From positions 325,498 to 389,497 of the forward strand of contig JBQDYD010000004.1 in NCBI GenBank assembly GCA_051967755.1: a stretch of DNA of 64,000 bases, read 5' to 3'. The position numbers were made by a program, and so were the translations under genes. The notes beneath the pieces are model-generated. The model was not told the DNA's origin and ran no database searches. It saw only the letters and a program-made list of their open reading frames with translations. Source of the stretch: UBA1672 sp051967755. Its GTDB lineage: Bacteria; Pseudomonadota; Alphaproteobacteria; Micavibrionales; Micavibrionaceae. This document shows, piece after piece, positions 1 through 7,905 of the stretch (its first letter is position 1; each line of letters starts with the position of its first letter).

Positions 1-369
1 TCAGGCGCCGAAGTCGGCTGTCAGGGGGAGGTCGGGTCGGCATCATCTATGGCGGCGGCAGGCTTATGCGCGGTTATGGGTGGCAGTAATAAGCAAATTG
101 AAAATGCCGCAGAAATTGCGTTGGAACATCATTTGGGTATGACGTGCGACCCGATTGCGGGCCTTGTGCAGGTGCCTTGTATTGAGCGCAACGGTTTAGG
201 CGCGGTTAAGGCGGTTACGGCCGCAGCGCTGGCTCTGCGCGGTACGGGAGAACATTTTGTCCCTCTAGATAATTGTATCGAAACAATGCGCCAGACAGGG
301 CTGGATATGAAAGAACGCTATAAGGAAACCAGCCGCGGTGGTTTGGCGGTGAATGTTATTGAATGTTAA
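1..369 (+). CDS. sdaA: L-serine ammonia-lyase (iron-sulfur), C-terminal part; start outside window
   Basis: The reading frame is open from base 1 and ends at the TAA at 367-369, so only the C-terminal 122 residues are present. It matches the alpha-chain/catalytic domain of the oxygen-labile [4Fe-4S] L-serine dehydratases, which convert L-serine to pyruvate and ammonia in the cytosol. Three cysteines are spaced as in the family's cluster ligands: one in GCQGEVG at the very start, then a pair eleven residues apart in TCDPIAGLVQVPC. The glycine/alanine-rich stretch after GCQGEVG and the end SRGGLAVNVIEC are also typical. Whether the beta domain is fused upstream cannot be seen. Its stop codon lies in the A-run that serves as the T-run of a minus-strand terminator. 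Confidence 0.93.
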   Translation, partial: SGAEVGCQGEVGSASSMAAAGLCAVMGGSNKQIENAAEIALEHHLGMTCDPIAGLVQVPCIERNGLGAVKAVTAAALALRGTGEHFVPLDNCIETMRQTGLDMKERYKETSRGGLAVNVIEC

Positions 370-394
370 AAAAGGCACATCGATAAGACGTGCC
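368..394 (-). terminator. Probable intrinsic terminator of the 425-700 gene
   Basis: On the minus strand a GGCAC / GTGCC stem (arms at 390-394 and 374-378, 11-nt loop) is followed directly by six T residues (the A-run at 368-373). It lies 31 bp past the stop of the minus-strand gene ending at 425. The stem is short, so this is moderate evidence. Confidence 0.5.
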
Positions 395-424
395 CGTTAA
401 TATGCTTATCTTTAGATGTCGGCT

Positions 425-700
425 CTAGACCTGAATGTCCACAATAGAACCACGTTGCCTTGATTCAGATCCTTCTGAACTGCTCGCACTAAGCGGATCA
501 AATATCTGGCCGTCACTCGACGCGTTTGATTGTGTTTCCTGTGATTGCGCGGCCGGCGCTTCACGAACCTGCACTTGATTGTCTTGCGGATCGTCCTGCG
601 CGCGCCTTACATCGCGATTTTCATCGGTGTTAACAGGTTGCAATGCCTGCGTCACAGGCGGTGTTTGCTGCTGTCCTATACCTGAAAGTGGTGCTGCCAT
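425..700 (-). CDS. Small disordered hypothetical protein (91 aa)
   Basis: Function not recognised. The protein is almost entirely polar: rich in Gln, Ser, Asp, Pro and Ala, with no cysteine, no membrane segment and no signal peptide, so it is probably unstructured. The only hydrophobic element is the last few residues (RGSIVDIQV), which look like a short beta strand after a basic RQRG turn. That layout suggests a disordered spacer carrying a C-terminal docking peptide. It starts with ATG at 700 after TTAGGGATTATTAGGG, which includes a GGG-type ribosome site. It lies between the sdaA end and a DUF2336 gene on the other strand and appears to have its own promoter and terminator. Coding status is supported by the clean ORF flanked by those signals. 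Confidence 0.6.
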   Translation of the reverse strand: MAAPLSGIGQQQTPPVTQALQPVNTDENRDVRRAQDDPQDNQVQVREAPAAQSQETQSNASSDGQIFDPLSASSSEGSESRQRGSIVDIQV

Positions 701-1017
701 CCCTAATAATCCCTAAGTAAAATACGTAATTATACGAGTCTATCAAAATTTTATTAATAAAGTGTTTCAATAGATTTTGTCATGTTTCATGAAAAAGTGC
801 AAATGTTCATGATGCATAAATTATGTATTGCTCTTAACTTCTTCATAACACTTTTCCTGTATAACTGTATGAGATGAAGGAGATTCGCCATCATAAGAAT
901 ATCTTTGATGGCTCATTTTTGAATTTTTACCGGCGACTTCGCCTTAGGGAGAGTTAAAGGAATAAACTGAGTAACGAAACATTTTAGGAAAAAACATGAT
1001 CATTGTGGGGCAAAATC
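701..1017. other. Intergenic region, about 317 bp, with a hairpin and possible promoters
   Basis: This is the only gene-free stretch over 300 bases. Its left part probably holds the promoter of the minus-strand gene starting at 700: a TATAAT -10 box reads on the minus strand at 729-734, with a weak TTAATA 17 bp upstream. At 887-912 there is a hairpin on the plus strand (GCCATCA ... TGATGGC, with AAGA/TCTT pairing inside after a single bulged T). It is followed by TCATTTTT, so it could be a weak terminator or a leader hairpin of the DUF2336 gene. A short ORF at 996-1049 with an AGGA ribosome site overlaps the DUF2336 start. No tRNA or longer ORF is visible. Confidence 0.45.
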
Positions 1018-2142
1018 ATGGAAACAAATATGGTAGGGAGTACACCTAAAAGGCCGGTGCCAATATCGGTACAATTAGGTGACGTAGAAAATTTATATTA
1101 TTTAGCACGCGACAAGAGACCTGAATCGCGCGCACAGCTGACGCATGAGATTTCATCTATTTTAGAAGCAGACGTCACACCAACAGAAGGTGAGATGGTT
1201 GCGGATGTCTTGATAGAACTTTTACGTCAAGCGGAGCAAGATCTAAGGCAGGCAATATCAGAAAAATTGTCATTATTACAAGATGTGCCACTTCGTTTGG
1301 TGTTGCAACTTGCTAATGATGACATTGGTATTGCAAAACCTATTCTGGTTAATAGCCCGGTTTTGGGTGATATGGATTTGATGTACATCATTAAGTCTAA
1401 AACAGAAGAATATTGGCGTGCTATTGCCACGCGTAAAAGCCTGAGTGACAATGTTATTGATGTTCTGGCAGACACAAAAGACTTTGATACCTCTTTAGCG
1501 CTTGCTGAAAACGAGGGTATTATCCTTACAGATCATGCTATGACTGCGCTATCTGATATAGCGCGAGGATCAGATATAATCGCTATGCCTCTTCTTCGCC
1601 GAGCAGAAGTGCCGGAAGACTTGGCTATTGCTTTATATCGCTATGTCGGGGAAGAGATTAAAAGCTTTATCACGCATAATTATGATGTTGATGAGCAAAA
1701 AGTATCAGCAGTTATTGATCAAACAGTCGGGGAATTCGGTAAAACTGCGTCAGCAGAGGATTGTCAGCCTGAGGATCATATGATGGAAGCCGCCAGAGCT
1801 GCGAACAGCCGTGAAATGCTTACGGTTCCGGGGATGCTCGGAACACTTCGCCGCGGTAATTTACGCTCTTTCGCCGCGCAGCTTTCTGTATTTACTGAAT
1901 TGCCGTCTGATGTGATTACAAAAATTCTAATGCAAAGAAACGGGCAGGGTCTTGCGATTTTGTCCAAAGCTTTTGGTATTGAAAAGCAGGACTTTATTTC
2001 AATCTTTATGCTAACCAGCAAGTTCTGGAACCAAGGGCAGTTGGTTGAACCAAATGAGATAAAAGTAGCGGTTGAGTATTACAACCGTGCAACACATGAC
2101 GTTGCAAAGCAGATTATTAAGGGAAAATTACAAAATAAGTAA
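1018..2142 (+). CDS. DUF2336 domain protein
   Basis: This 374-residue soluble protein is predicted to be largely alpha-helical and resembles the DUF2336 family, which is widespread and uncharacterised in alphaproteobacteria. It contains repeated short helical pairs of the LADTKDFDTSLALAEN type, consistent with a HEAT-like solenoid, and has no signal peptide or membrane segment. I prefer the ATG at 1018, which has GGGG 8 bp upstream. A TTG at 1003 in the same frame would add five residues. It is a single-gene transcription unit: a strong terminator follows and pgk faces it. No biochemical role can be assigned from sequence; family members are often discussed as signalling or scaffold proteins, but that is not shown here. 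Confidence 0.8.
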   Translation: METNMVGSTPKRPVPISVQLGDVENLYYLARDKRPESRAQLTHEISSILEADVTPTEGEMVADVLIELLRQAEQDLRQAISEKLSLLQDVPLRLVLQLANDDIGIAKPILVNSPVLGDMDLMYIIKSKTEEYWRAIATRKSLSDNVIDVLADTKDFDTSLALAENEGIILTDHAMTALSDIARGSDIIAMPLLRRAEVPEDLAIALYRYVGEEIKSFITHNYDVDEQKVSAVIDQTVGEFGKTASAEDCQPEDHMMEAARAANSREMLTVPGMLGTLRRGNLRSFAAQLSVFTELPSDVITKILMQRNGQGLAILSKAFGIEKQDFISIFMLTSKFWNQGQLVEPNEIKVAVEYYNRATHDVAKQIIKGKLQNK

Positions 2143-2181
2143 TCCCTATTCGAGTTTTTTCTACCTCCACATAAAATGTTC

Positions 2182-2214
2182 CCGGCGATATTTTCGGATA
2201 TCGTCGGTTTTTTT
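2182..2214 (+). terminator. Intrinsic terminator after the DUF2336 gene
   Basis: A 10-bp stem (2182-2191 with 2198-2207, one G-T wobble) encloses a 6-nt loop and is followed by seven T residues at 2208-2214. It lies 40 bp after the DUF2336 stop. The end of the T-run overlaps the stop codon of the convergent pgk gene. Confidence 0.85.
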
Positions 2215-3406
2215 ATGTTTTGATCAGGGGAGCAACGCCCGGAAGGTCTTTGCCCTCAAGCCATTCCAAAAATGCACCACCAGCCGTAGATATATAAGAG
2301 AATGATGAGGCCGATTCTGCATTTTCAAGGGCGGCAACGGTATCACCACCACCTGCAATACTAATGCAATTGCCTGCTTTTGTGCACTCAGCAACAACGC
2401 GTGCGACTTGATTTGTGCCATGATCAAACGGTTTAATTTCAAACACGCCTAAAGGGCCGTTCCATACCACGGTTTTTGATGAATGGATCTTGCTGGAAAT
2501 GTACGCAACGGTTTGCTCACCGACGTCGATCGCCATTTTATCATCCGGTATGTCATTAACATTTACCACATCATATTCCGCATCTTGTTTTAGTTCAGAT
2601 ACAACCACGACATCTTCGGGAAGAATAATTTCACAGCCGATTTTTTCTGCTTTTTCAAGAATTGAAAGGGCGGTTTCTTTCATGTCTTTCTCGCATAAAG
2701 ATCTGCCCATTGAGATGCCTTTTGCGTAAAGAAACGTATTGGCCATTCCGCCACCCAGAACAAGGTAGTCAACTTTTTCTATGAGATGTTCCAGCACACT
2801 CAATTTTGTGGATATTTTAGAACCGCCGGTTACGGCCAAAACAGGCTTTTGAGGGGTTCCGAGTGCGCTACTGAGTGCGTTTAGCTCTTCTTCCATTAAA
2901 AGACCTGCTGCACAAGGGAGGTGTTTCGTAATTCCCGTTGTTGATGCATGCGCACGGTGTGACGCAGAGAACGCATCGTTCACATAAATATCACCTAAGT
3001 TAGCGAGTGATTTTGCGAACGCCTCATCATTTGCCTTTTCGCCCTTATGAAACCTAACGTTTTCAAGCAAGATAACATCACCTGCTTCAGCACTTTTTGC
3101 GATGTCTTCGGCTGTATCGCCAATGCATTGCGGTGAGAATTTCACGGGAACGCCCCATTGCTGTTCTAAGACAGGGGTTAAGAAAGCCATAGACATTTCA
3201 GGGTTTTGTTCACCTTCCGGGCGGCCGTAATGCGATATGATCAGAACTTTTGCACCATGATTATGAAGGTATTCGATTGTTGGTTTTAATCGGTCTATAC
3301 GTGTTGTATCCGTGACGACATTGTTTTGTTTCGGAACATTCAGGTCTGCTCTTAGTAAGATAATCTTATCTTTGATATCAAAATCATCCAGCCGGTTAAA
3401 ATTCAT
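2213..3406 (-). CDS. pgk: Phosphoglycerate kinase
   Basis: This enzyme interconverts 1,3-bisphosphoglycerate and ADP with 3-phosphoglycerate and ATP in glycolysis and gluconeogenesis. The 397-residue length is normal. Substrate-binding motifs are present in order: RADLNVP (about residues 19-25), SHYGRPEG (about 58-65), LLENVRF, NDAFSASHRAHAST, GGSKISTKL, LGGGMANTF, VWNGPLGVFE and GGGDTVAAL near the C-terminus. It starts at ATG 3406. Its stop codon overlaps the terminator of the convergent DUF2336 gene. The hydrolase gene at 3442-4452 lies 35 bp upstream on the same strand, so the two may be co-transcribed. No gapdh or tkt neighbour is in view. Confidence 0.98.
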   Translation of the reverse strand: MNFNRLDDFDIKDKIILLRADLNVPKQNNVVTDTTRIDRLKPTIEYLHNHGAKVLIISHYGRPEGEQNPEMSMAFLTPVLEQQWGVPVKFSPQCIGDTAEDIAKSAEAGDVILLENVRFHKGEKANDEAFAKSLANLGDIYVNDAFSASHRAHASTTGITKHLPCAAGLLMEEELNALSSALGTPQKPVLAVTGGSKISTKLSVLEHLIEKVDYLVLGGGMANTFLYAKGISMGRSLCEKDMKETALSILEKAEKIGCEIILPEDVVVVSELKQDAEYDVVNVNDIPDDKMAIDVGEQTVAYISSKIHSSKTVVWNGPLGVFEIKPFDHGTNQVARVVAECTKAGNCISIAGGGDTVAALENAESASSFSYISTAGGAFLEWLEGKDLPGVAPLIKT

Positions 3407-3441
3407 TTTGAGTAACGCTCCGTTTCTTTCTTTACATAAGT

Positions 3442-4452
3442 TTACATGTTTTTAATGGCTTCACAGGCTTCTATCAAGCGTGATCTTAGTGGCCCGTCCA
3501 ACGCAGAATGTCCGGCATCCGGAACAACGATATATTCCGCTTCCGGCCATAGGGCGTGTAATTTATTTGCCGTTTTAATGGGGCATATAACATCATAACG
3601 TCCCTGCACGATGGTTGTGGGAATGGATCTTAGGCGGTCGATACTGTTAAGGAGGCTGTTTTCTTCGTTAAAAGTACCGTGTTTAAAGTAGTGCGCCTCG
3701 ATCTTTGCCAGTGCCAGTGCGCGGTATTTTTGTTCGTCTGTAGTGATTGTCTCATAATTTGGTATCAAGGATGAACATGCCCCTTCATACAGGCTCCACC
3801 TCACTGCGGCGTCAATTTGTGTCTTGGGATCATCGTCATTGATCAGGCGTGTGTAATAAGCATCCAGCAGGTTGTCTCTGTCTTCTTCAGGAAGATAACC
3901 TGCGAACTGTTCCCATGCCTCAGGGAAGATGGTGTTCATGCCATATAAAAACCAATCAACCTCATTTTCTTCGCACAGAAAGATGCCACGTAAAATCATA
4001 CCGATACATTGTTCAGGGTGATTTATTGCGTAGTAGAGCGCTAATGTGCTTCCCCATGACCCGCCAAACAAGTGCCATTGCTCGATGGATAAATGTTTGC
4101 GCAGAGCCTCTATGTCACTGCATAAATGCTCTATTGTGTTGTTCTCCAGGCATCCCAGCGGCGTGGAACGGCCTGAGCCGCGCTGATCAAAAATGATAAT
4201 GCGAAAGTAATCAGGATCAAAAAAACGACGATGTACAGGGCTAGCACCCGCTCCGGGGCCGCCATGTAGCAGAATAATAGGCACACCGTCAGGGTTACCG
4301 CTTTGTTCCCAGTAAATATTGTGTGTGTTGTCAACGTCAAGAAAACCACTGGAGTAGGGCGTGGCAGGCGGAAAAAGATCAAGAAGAGGGGCGCGACGCA
4401 CCAAAGGAGTGCCGGTAGGCGGCTGGTTTTTTACTGATTTTTCCGGGCTCAT
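3442..4452 (-). CDS. pip: Prolyl aminopeptidase-like alpha/beta hydrolase
   Basis: The protein resembles the S33 prolyl iminopeptidases, which remove N-terminal proline from peptides. Family motifs are seen: the oxyanion-hole HGGPGAG (about residues 63-69), FDQRGSGRSTP, the nucleophile elbow GGSWGS with Ser132, and the late acid and base in RYDVICPI and DAGHSA. The cap domain motif WSLYEGACSS lies in the middle. Length 336 is slightly above the usual 310-320 because of a 20-residue N-terminal extension rich in Pro and Arg. The ATG at 4452 has only a weak ribosome site (ACAGG). There is no signal peptide, so it is cytosolic. Substrate specificity is inferred. Confidence 0.88.
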   Translation of the reverse strand: MSPEKSVKNQPPTGTPLVRRAPLLDLFPPATPYSSGFLDVDNTHNIYWEQSGNPDGVPIILLHGGPGAGASPVHRRFFDPDYFRIIIFDQRGSGRSTPLGCLENNTIEHLCSDIEALRKHLSIEQWHLFGGSWGSTLALYYAINHPEQCIGMILRGIFLCEENEVDWFLYGMNTIFPEAWEQFAGYLPEEDRDNLLDAYYTRLINDDDPKTQIDAAVRWSLYEGACSSLIPNYETITTDEQKYRALALAKIEAHYFKHGTFNEENSLLNSIDRLRSIPTTIVQGRYDVICPIKTANKLHALWPEAEYIVVPDAGHSALDGPLRSRLIEACEAIKNM

Positions 4453-4529
4453 GCCTGTTCAACAAATTATTAGTTTTTACGCCCACCCTGAGTGAGCCAT
4501 GCCAGTTTTAAAGGTGTATCTTTTTAAAA

Positions 4530-5468
4530 TCAATCATTAAATTCGGGCAGTGCGCTTCCTTTGTTAGGATGTAACGGGCGCGCGGAGGTGCCGTTCTTTT
4601 CCGCCGAAACATCACGTTCCGCGGTTTGTCCCTCTCCGGTGTTTGTATTTGCGAATAAGGCCTCAATTCTTTCCGGGTGGTCGATATCGATGAACGGCCT
4701 GTTATAGGATTCGATCCAGCCGCGGACCCGTATTTTTTTACCGCTCCAACGTCTTGGGGCAAGGCCGTTTTTTTCATAGGCTTTTCGTCTTGAGGATGAA
4801 ATGCGAACCGTGAAATCTTCTTTCCAGTTATTCCCAAAGTTGAGATAAAGTTTGTTTCGGCGCATGGAAACACTCACAACGGTACCTTCGATGATTTGGT
4901 AACTGCCGATATGGGATTCGGTCTTTTCGGGCGATAAAATGGCATATTCATCCATCGCCCACAGGCCGACTTTAAGGTCTCTGGCCTGATTTTCCAATTC
5001 GAGCATTTGTTGCCCCATTTCGGGATTATATTGCGTTGTGCGCACACGCGCGACACCAAGCGCGAGCAGCATCCCTTGTGCCCACGTTTTATCACTGGCG
5101 CGCGCTAAATGCGCGATGTGATGACCCATTCTGTTAATACGGCCTTGGTCTTTTGATTGTGTTTGATAGATGATAACCGTTTCACCCTTTAGAAAGTCAT
5201 CCAGAATTTGCTGCGCAGTGACGGCAAGATCACCCGGATCATAATAATCGAGATCTGGGTAATCTAAGCCGGCTAAGTGAATAAATCGTCCGTCATCAAG
5301 CTTTACGGTTAGTGGGTTGACGACTTCGGTGACTTTGGCTGTGTCTGTCTTACGCAGGCTTTCAAAATTGCCCTGAGGTAATGTCAACTCTTGGGCAATG
5401 GCGGAGTATGTGAAAAAGGTGCTGGCAAAAACAGCGATTATTGTTAAAATTCGTTTCATAAATTTCAT
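4530..5468 (-). CDS. Exported thermonuclease-family (SNase-like) protein
   Basis: A signal peptide occupies about residues 1-25 (basic MKFMKR, hydrophobic core, Ala-rich end SAIAQ). It is followed by a domain resembling staphylococcal nuclease: a beta-rich start (VTEVVNPLTVKLDDGRFIHLAGL), then TAQQILDDFL and WAQGMLLALGVARV, and the helix ending DLKVGLWA. The family's catalytic Arg/Asp pattern is not clear: KDQGRINRMG replaces the usual DRYGR, so nuclease activity is uncertain. A second beta-rich region (about residues 165-265) contains VRGWIESYNRPFIDIDHPERIE, which is often found after SNase domains and may be OB-like. The C-terminal 45 residues are polar. The start ATG at 5468 is only 19 bp from the divergent M48 gene. 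Confidence 0.8.
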   Translation of the reverse strand: MKFMKRILTIIAVFASTFFTYSAIAQELTLPQGNFESLRKTDTAKVTEVVNPLTVKLDDGRFIHLAGLDYPDLDYYDPGDLAVTAQQILDDFLKGETVIIYQTQSKDQGRINRMGHHIAHLARASDKTWAQGMLLALGVARVRTTQYNPEMGQQMLELENQARDLKVGLWAMDEYAILSPEKTESHIGSYQIIEGTVVSVSMRRNKLYLNFGNNWKEDFTVRISSSRRKAYEKNGLAPRRWSGKKIRVRGWIESYNRPFIDIDHPERIEALFANTNTGEGQTAERDVSAEKNGTSARPLHPNKGSALPEFND

Positions 5469-5487
5469 CAGACCGTGTCAGGGCATT

Positions 5488-6939
5488 ATGATCAAGCGTT
5501 TCTTCAATATATTTGCATTATTGTTGTCTACATTTTTTATTGTAGGGTGTTCTACTAACCCTGCAACGGGGCAGAACCAGTTCACGGCCTTTATGTCACC
5601 AGAGCAGGAAAAGCAAGTTGGCGCGCAGGAACATCAAAAAGTTTTGCAGGAGTACGGGCTTTATAAGGATCAAAAGCTTCAGGATTATGTCACCAAGGTT
5701 GGGCAGAGTGTCGTAAAACACACTGAGCGCCCGGAAGTTCAATATAAATTTTTTCTTTTAGACAGTCCCATCGTAAATGCATTTGCATTGCCCGGTGGGT
5801 ATATTTACCTGACGCGCGGTGTAATGGCGTTATCAAATAGCGAGTCGGAAATGGCCGCTGTGTTAGGACATGAGGCAGGGCATATTACAGGGCGCCATTC
5901 GGCAGAGCGGTATTCTCGCGGGCTTGCGACAACATTAGGCGCATCGATTCTTGCCGCGGCAATAGACAGTTCAGGCGTTTCACAGGCGCTTGGCGTGGGG
6001 TCAGATTTATATTTGAAATCATATTCACGCGGGCAAGAGAGCGAAGCTGATACGTTGGGTATTCGTTATCTCACACGTGCGGGGTATGATCCGAATGCAA
6101 TGTCAGGGTTCTTGCGAAGTTTACAAGCGGATAGTGCGCTTCAGGCGAAGATGGCCGGCGTGCAGGCTTCATCTGCGAATAGTTTCTTTTCCACACACCC
6201 TGATACGGGGCAACGCGTACAGCAAACAGTGATAGAAGCCAGAGAATACGGGCAGCAAGGGATTGTAAATCAGGCAGAACATTTTCGCCTGATAGATGGT
6301 ATGGTTTACGGTGATAGTGAAAAGCAAGGGTTTGCGCGCGGGCGTACTTTTTATCACCCTGAGTTGGGGTTTAAGTTCTCTGTGCCAAAAGGCTATACCC
6401 TTACAAACCAACCTACACAAGTCGTCGCAAAAGGCCCCAATAACGGCGCTATCATTTTTGATTTTGCATCGAATAAGCAAAAATTGTCACCTCAGGGATA
6501 TATGCATAATGTTTGGCTGAAGGATGCACAAAACCCAACCATTGAAACCATTACAATTAATGGAATGCAGGCGGCAACTGCGTCATTACAGGGTAGTGCG
6601 AACGGCCGTACAGTTACGTTGCGGTTGATTGCCGTTCAATGGATGCCTGATCAAATTGCACGGTTTCATATTGTATTACCAAGCAATATTACGCGCGTTC
6701 AACTGGATAGCCTAAAAGCAGCGACATATACTTTCTCTCGAATGACGGCATCGGAAAAGGCGCAGATAAAGCCATACCGTATAAAAATTATTACCAGCCG
6801 CGCAGGGGATAGCGTTGCTTCATTGTCACGATCTATGCCGTTTGAGCAGTATAAGGAAGAGCGCTTTCGTGTGCTGAATAATATGAGTGCGACAGAGGCC
6901 GTTGTGGCAAACAGGCTGTATAAAATGGTGGTGGACTAA
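5488..6939 (+). CDS. M48-family metalloprotease, putative lipoprotein
   Basis: This is a zinc metalloprotease of the BepA/LoiP-like M48 group, which handles outer-membrane protein quality control. From the ATG at 5488 it begins with a lipoprotein signal (MIKRFF, hydrophobic core, FFIVG then Cys21). The zinc motif HEAGH is at about residues 128-132, with a third ligand in ESEAD at about 184-188. A C-terminal region from about residue 285 has beta-rich segments ending in a LysM-like stretch (RAGDSVASLSRSM). At 483 residues it is typical of the long alphaproteobacterial forms. An in-frame ATG at 5398 lies inside the divergent gene and would bury the signal peptide, so it is not used. The ribosome site is CAGGG. 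Confidence 0.93.
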   Translation: MIKRFFNIFALLLSTFFIVGCSTNPATGQNQFTAFMSPEQEKQVGAQEHQKVLQEYGLYKDQKLQDYVTKVGQSVVKHTERPEVQYKFFLLDSPIVNAFALPGGYIYLTRGVMALSNSESEMAAVLGHEAGHITGRHSAERYSRGLATTLGASILAAAIDSSGVSQALGVGSDLYLKSYSRGQESEADTLGIRYLTRAGYDPNAMSGFLRSLQADSALQAKMAGVQASSANSFFSTHPDTGQRVQQTVIEAREYGQQGIVNQAEHFRLIDGMVYGDSEKQGFARGRTFYHPELGFKFSVPKGYTLTNQPTQVVAKGPNNGAIIFDFASNKQKLSPQGYMHNVWLKDAQNPTIETITINGMQAATASLQGSANGRTVTLRLIAVQWMPDQIARFHIVLPSNITRVQLDSLKAATYTFSRMTASEKAQIKPYRIKIITSRAGDSVASLSRSMPFEQYKEERFRVLNNMSATEAVVANRLYKMVVD

Positions 6940-6940
6940 T

Positions 6941-7828
6941 TTAGCAGGCTAGGGAGTCCAGAACTTCGCCATTTGCGTCAAATACGGCGCACACCAGATC
7001 GCCGCCAAAGCCACATCCGCCATCGATCGTTGCCTTAATGCAATTAAAATTTACACCGTTATGTTTGGGGTCATAGCCTCTAACCACTTTTTGAAACGGG
7101 GCATAGGCGTGGTGAATATAATCAAACTTTGAGTTAGCCCACCAAAACGCATCCCCTTGTTCCGTTAAGGGTTTGTCCGCGTCAATACCGGCATGAACAA
7201 AGAGCATAGGATATTCGGCGGTTATCGGTATATAGGCGGCGCGAACCAAATGTGTTGTAAAGGATTCGTGGCCTGGGCTGTTTTTGAATATGGTCTTGAT
7301 CTTACTTGTCCATTGCGTAATTCCAACCATACCTTGGCGGCATGCTTCGATACCGTCATGCGGACATAACCCATATGCATTTAGGGTGTTTGACAGCCCG
7401 TTACCAAGCATCCAGACTAATGCTTGGGTTGGGTCAGGTGCGAATTGAAGCTGTAATAGCTTTTGCCACATTTCTTCCTGCCCGCCGCGCAGATAAATCA
7501 AATCAGAGGGGATCATCCCCGGTTTTGCAAGGGTTGCACGTCTAAATGATAATAGTTCATCAAGAACGTCAGAGGAGCTATCCCCATAGCCGATGTAATT
7601 TCCCGTGTATATTAGGCGGTCGCCCGGCCGGATATGCGGGAATAGGGTATTGTGCAGGGTAACCAGTTTTTCAATCTCTCCATGGATAGCAGAGATCACC
7701 AATATTCTCTTGGCCTGACCAAGGGAGGCAAAACGACAATCGTTTTTTAAAACGGTAAGCACTATATTTACACTAAGTAAGCAAGAGGTGGGGGAGAGGA
7801 ATCTCTCTAAGTATTTACTATAATACAT
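6941..7828 (-). CDS. PPP/calcineurin-fold phosphatase-like protein, probably inactive
   Basis: The sequence follows the layout of bacterial PPP-type serine/threonine phosphatases, but metal-binding residues are replaced. Expected GDxHG reads SAIHG (residues 46-50), GDYxDRG reads GNYIGYG (76-82), GNHE reads GGQE (115-118), and the late GHT reads GYD (251-253). His49 and HAGI (His212) remain, as does the terminal IDGGCGFGGDLVC. I infer a pseudophosphatase, perhaps binding a nucleotide or phosphoprotein. The ATG at 7828 abuts the carD terminator hairpin and has no ribosome site, so the real start may be downstream, for example GTG at 7762. It converges on the M48 gene with a 1-bp gap. Confidence 0.75.
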   Translation of the reverse strand: MYYSKYLERFLSPTSCLLSVNIVLTVLKNDCRFASLGQAKRILVISAIHGEIEKLVTLHNTLFPHIRPGDRLIYTGNYIGYGDSSSDVLDELLSFRRATLAKPGMIPSDLIYLRGGQEEMWQKLLQLQFAPDPTQALVWMLGNGLSNTLNAYGLCPHDGIEACRQGMVGITQWTSKIKTIFKNSPGHESFTTHLVRAAYIPITAEYPMLFVHAGIDADKPLTEQGDAFWWANSKFDYIHHAYAPFQKVVRGYDPKHNGVNFNCIKATIDGGCGFGGDLVCAVFDANGEVLDSLAC

Positions 7829-7870
7829 AAAATTAAGGCGTATAGGAAGAGTTTCCTTAATACGCCTTAA
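7826..7870 (-). terminator. Intrinsic terminator downstream of carD
   Basis: An 11-bp perfect stem (7833-7843 with 7860-7870) is extended by AGGAA/TTCCT after a 2-nt bulge, with a GAGT loop. On the minus strand it is followed by TTAATTTTATG, a moderately T-rich tail. It lies 35 bp after the carD stop and runs up against the nominal ATG of the following gene. Confidence 0.7.
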
Positions 7871-7905
7871 CTAAATTCTTTTTATTATGTAGCCAGTTTT
7901 AGAAA

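Noticed and set aside
5398..5487. Longer start of the M48 protease at ATG 5398
   Set aside because: It would lie wholly inside the divergent gene and put 30 residues in front of an otherwise clean lipoprotein signal; ATG 5488 has a ribosome site.
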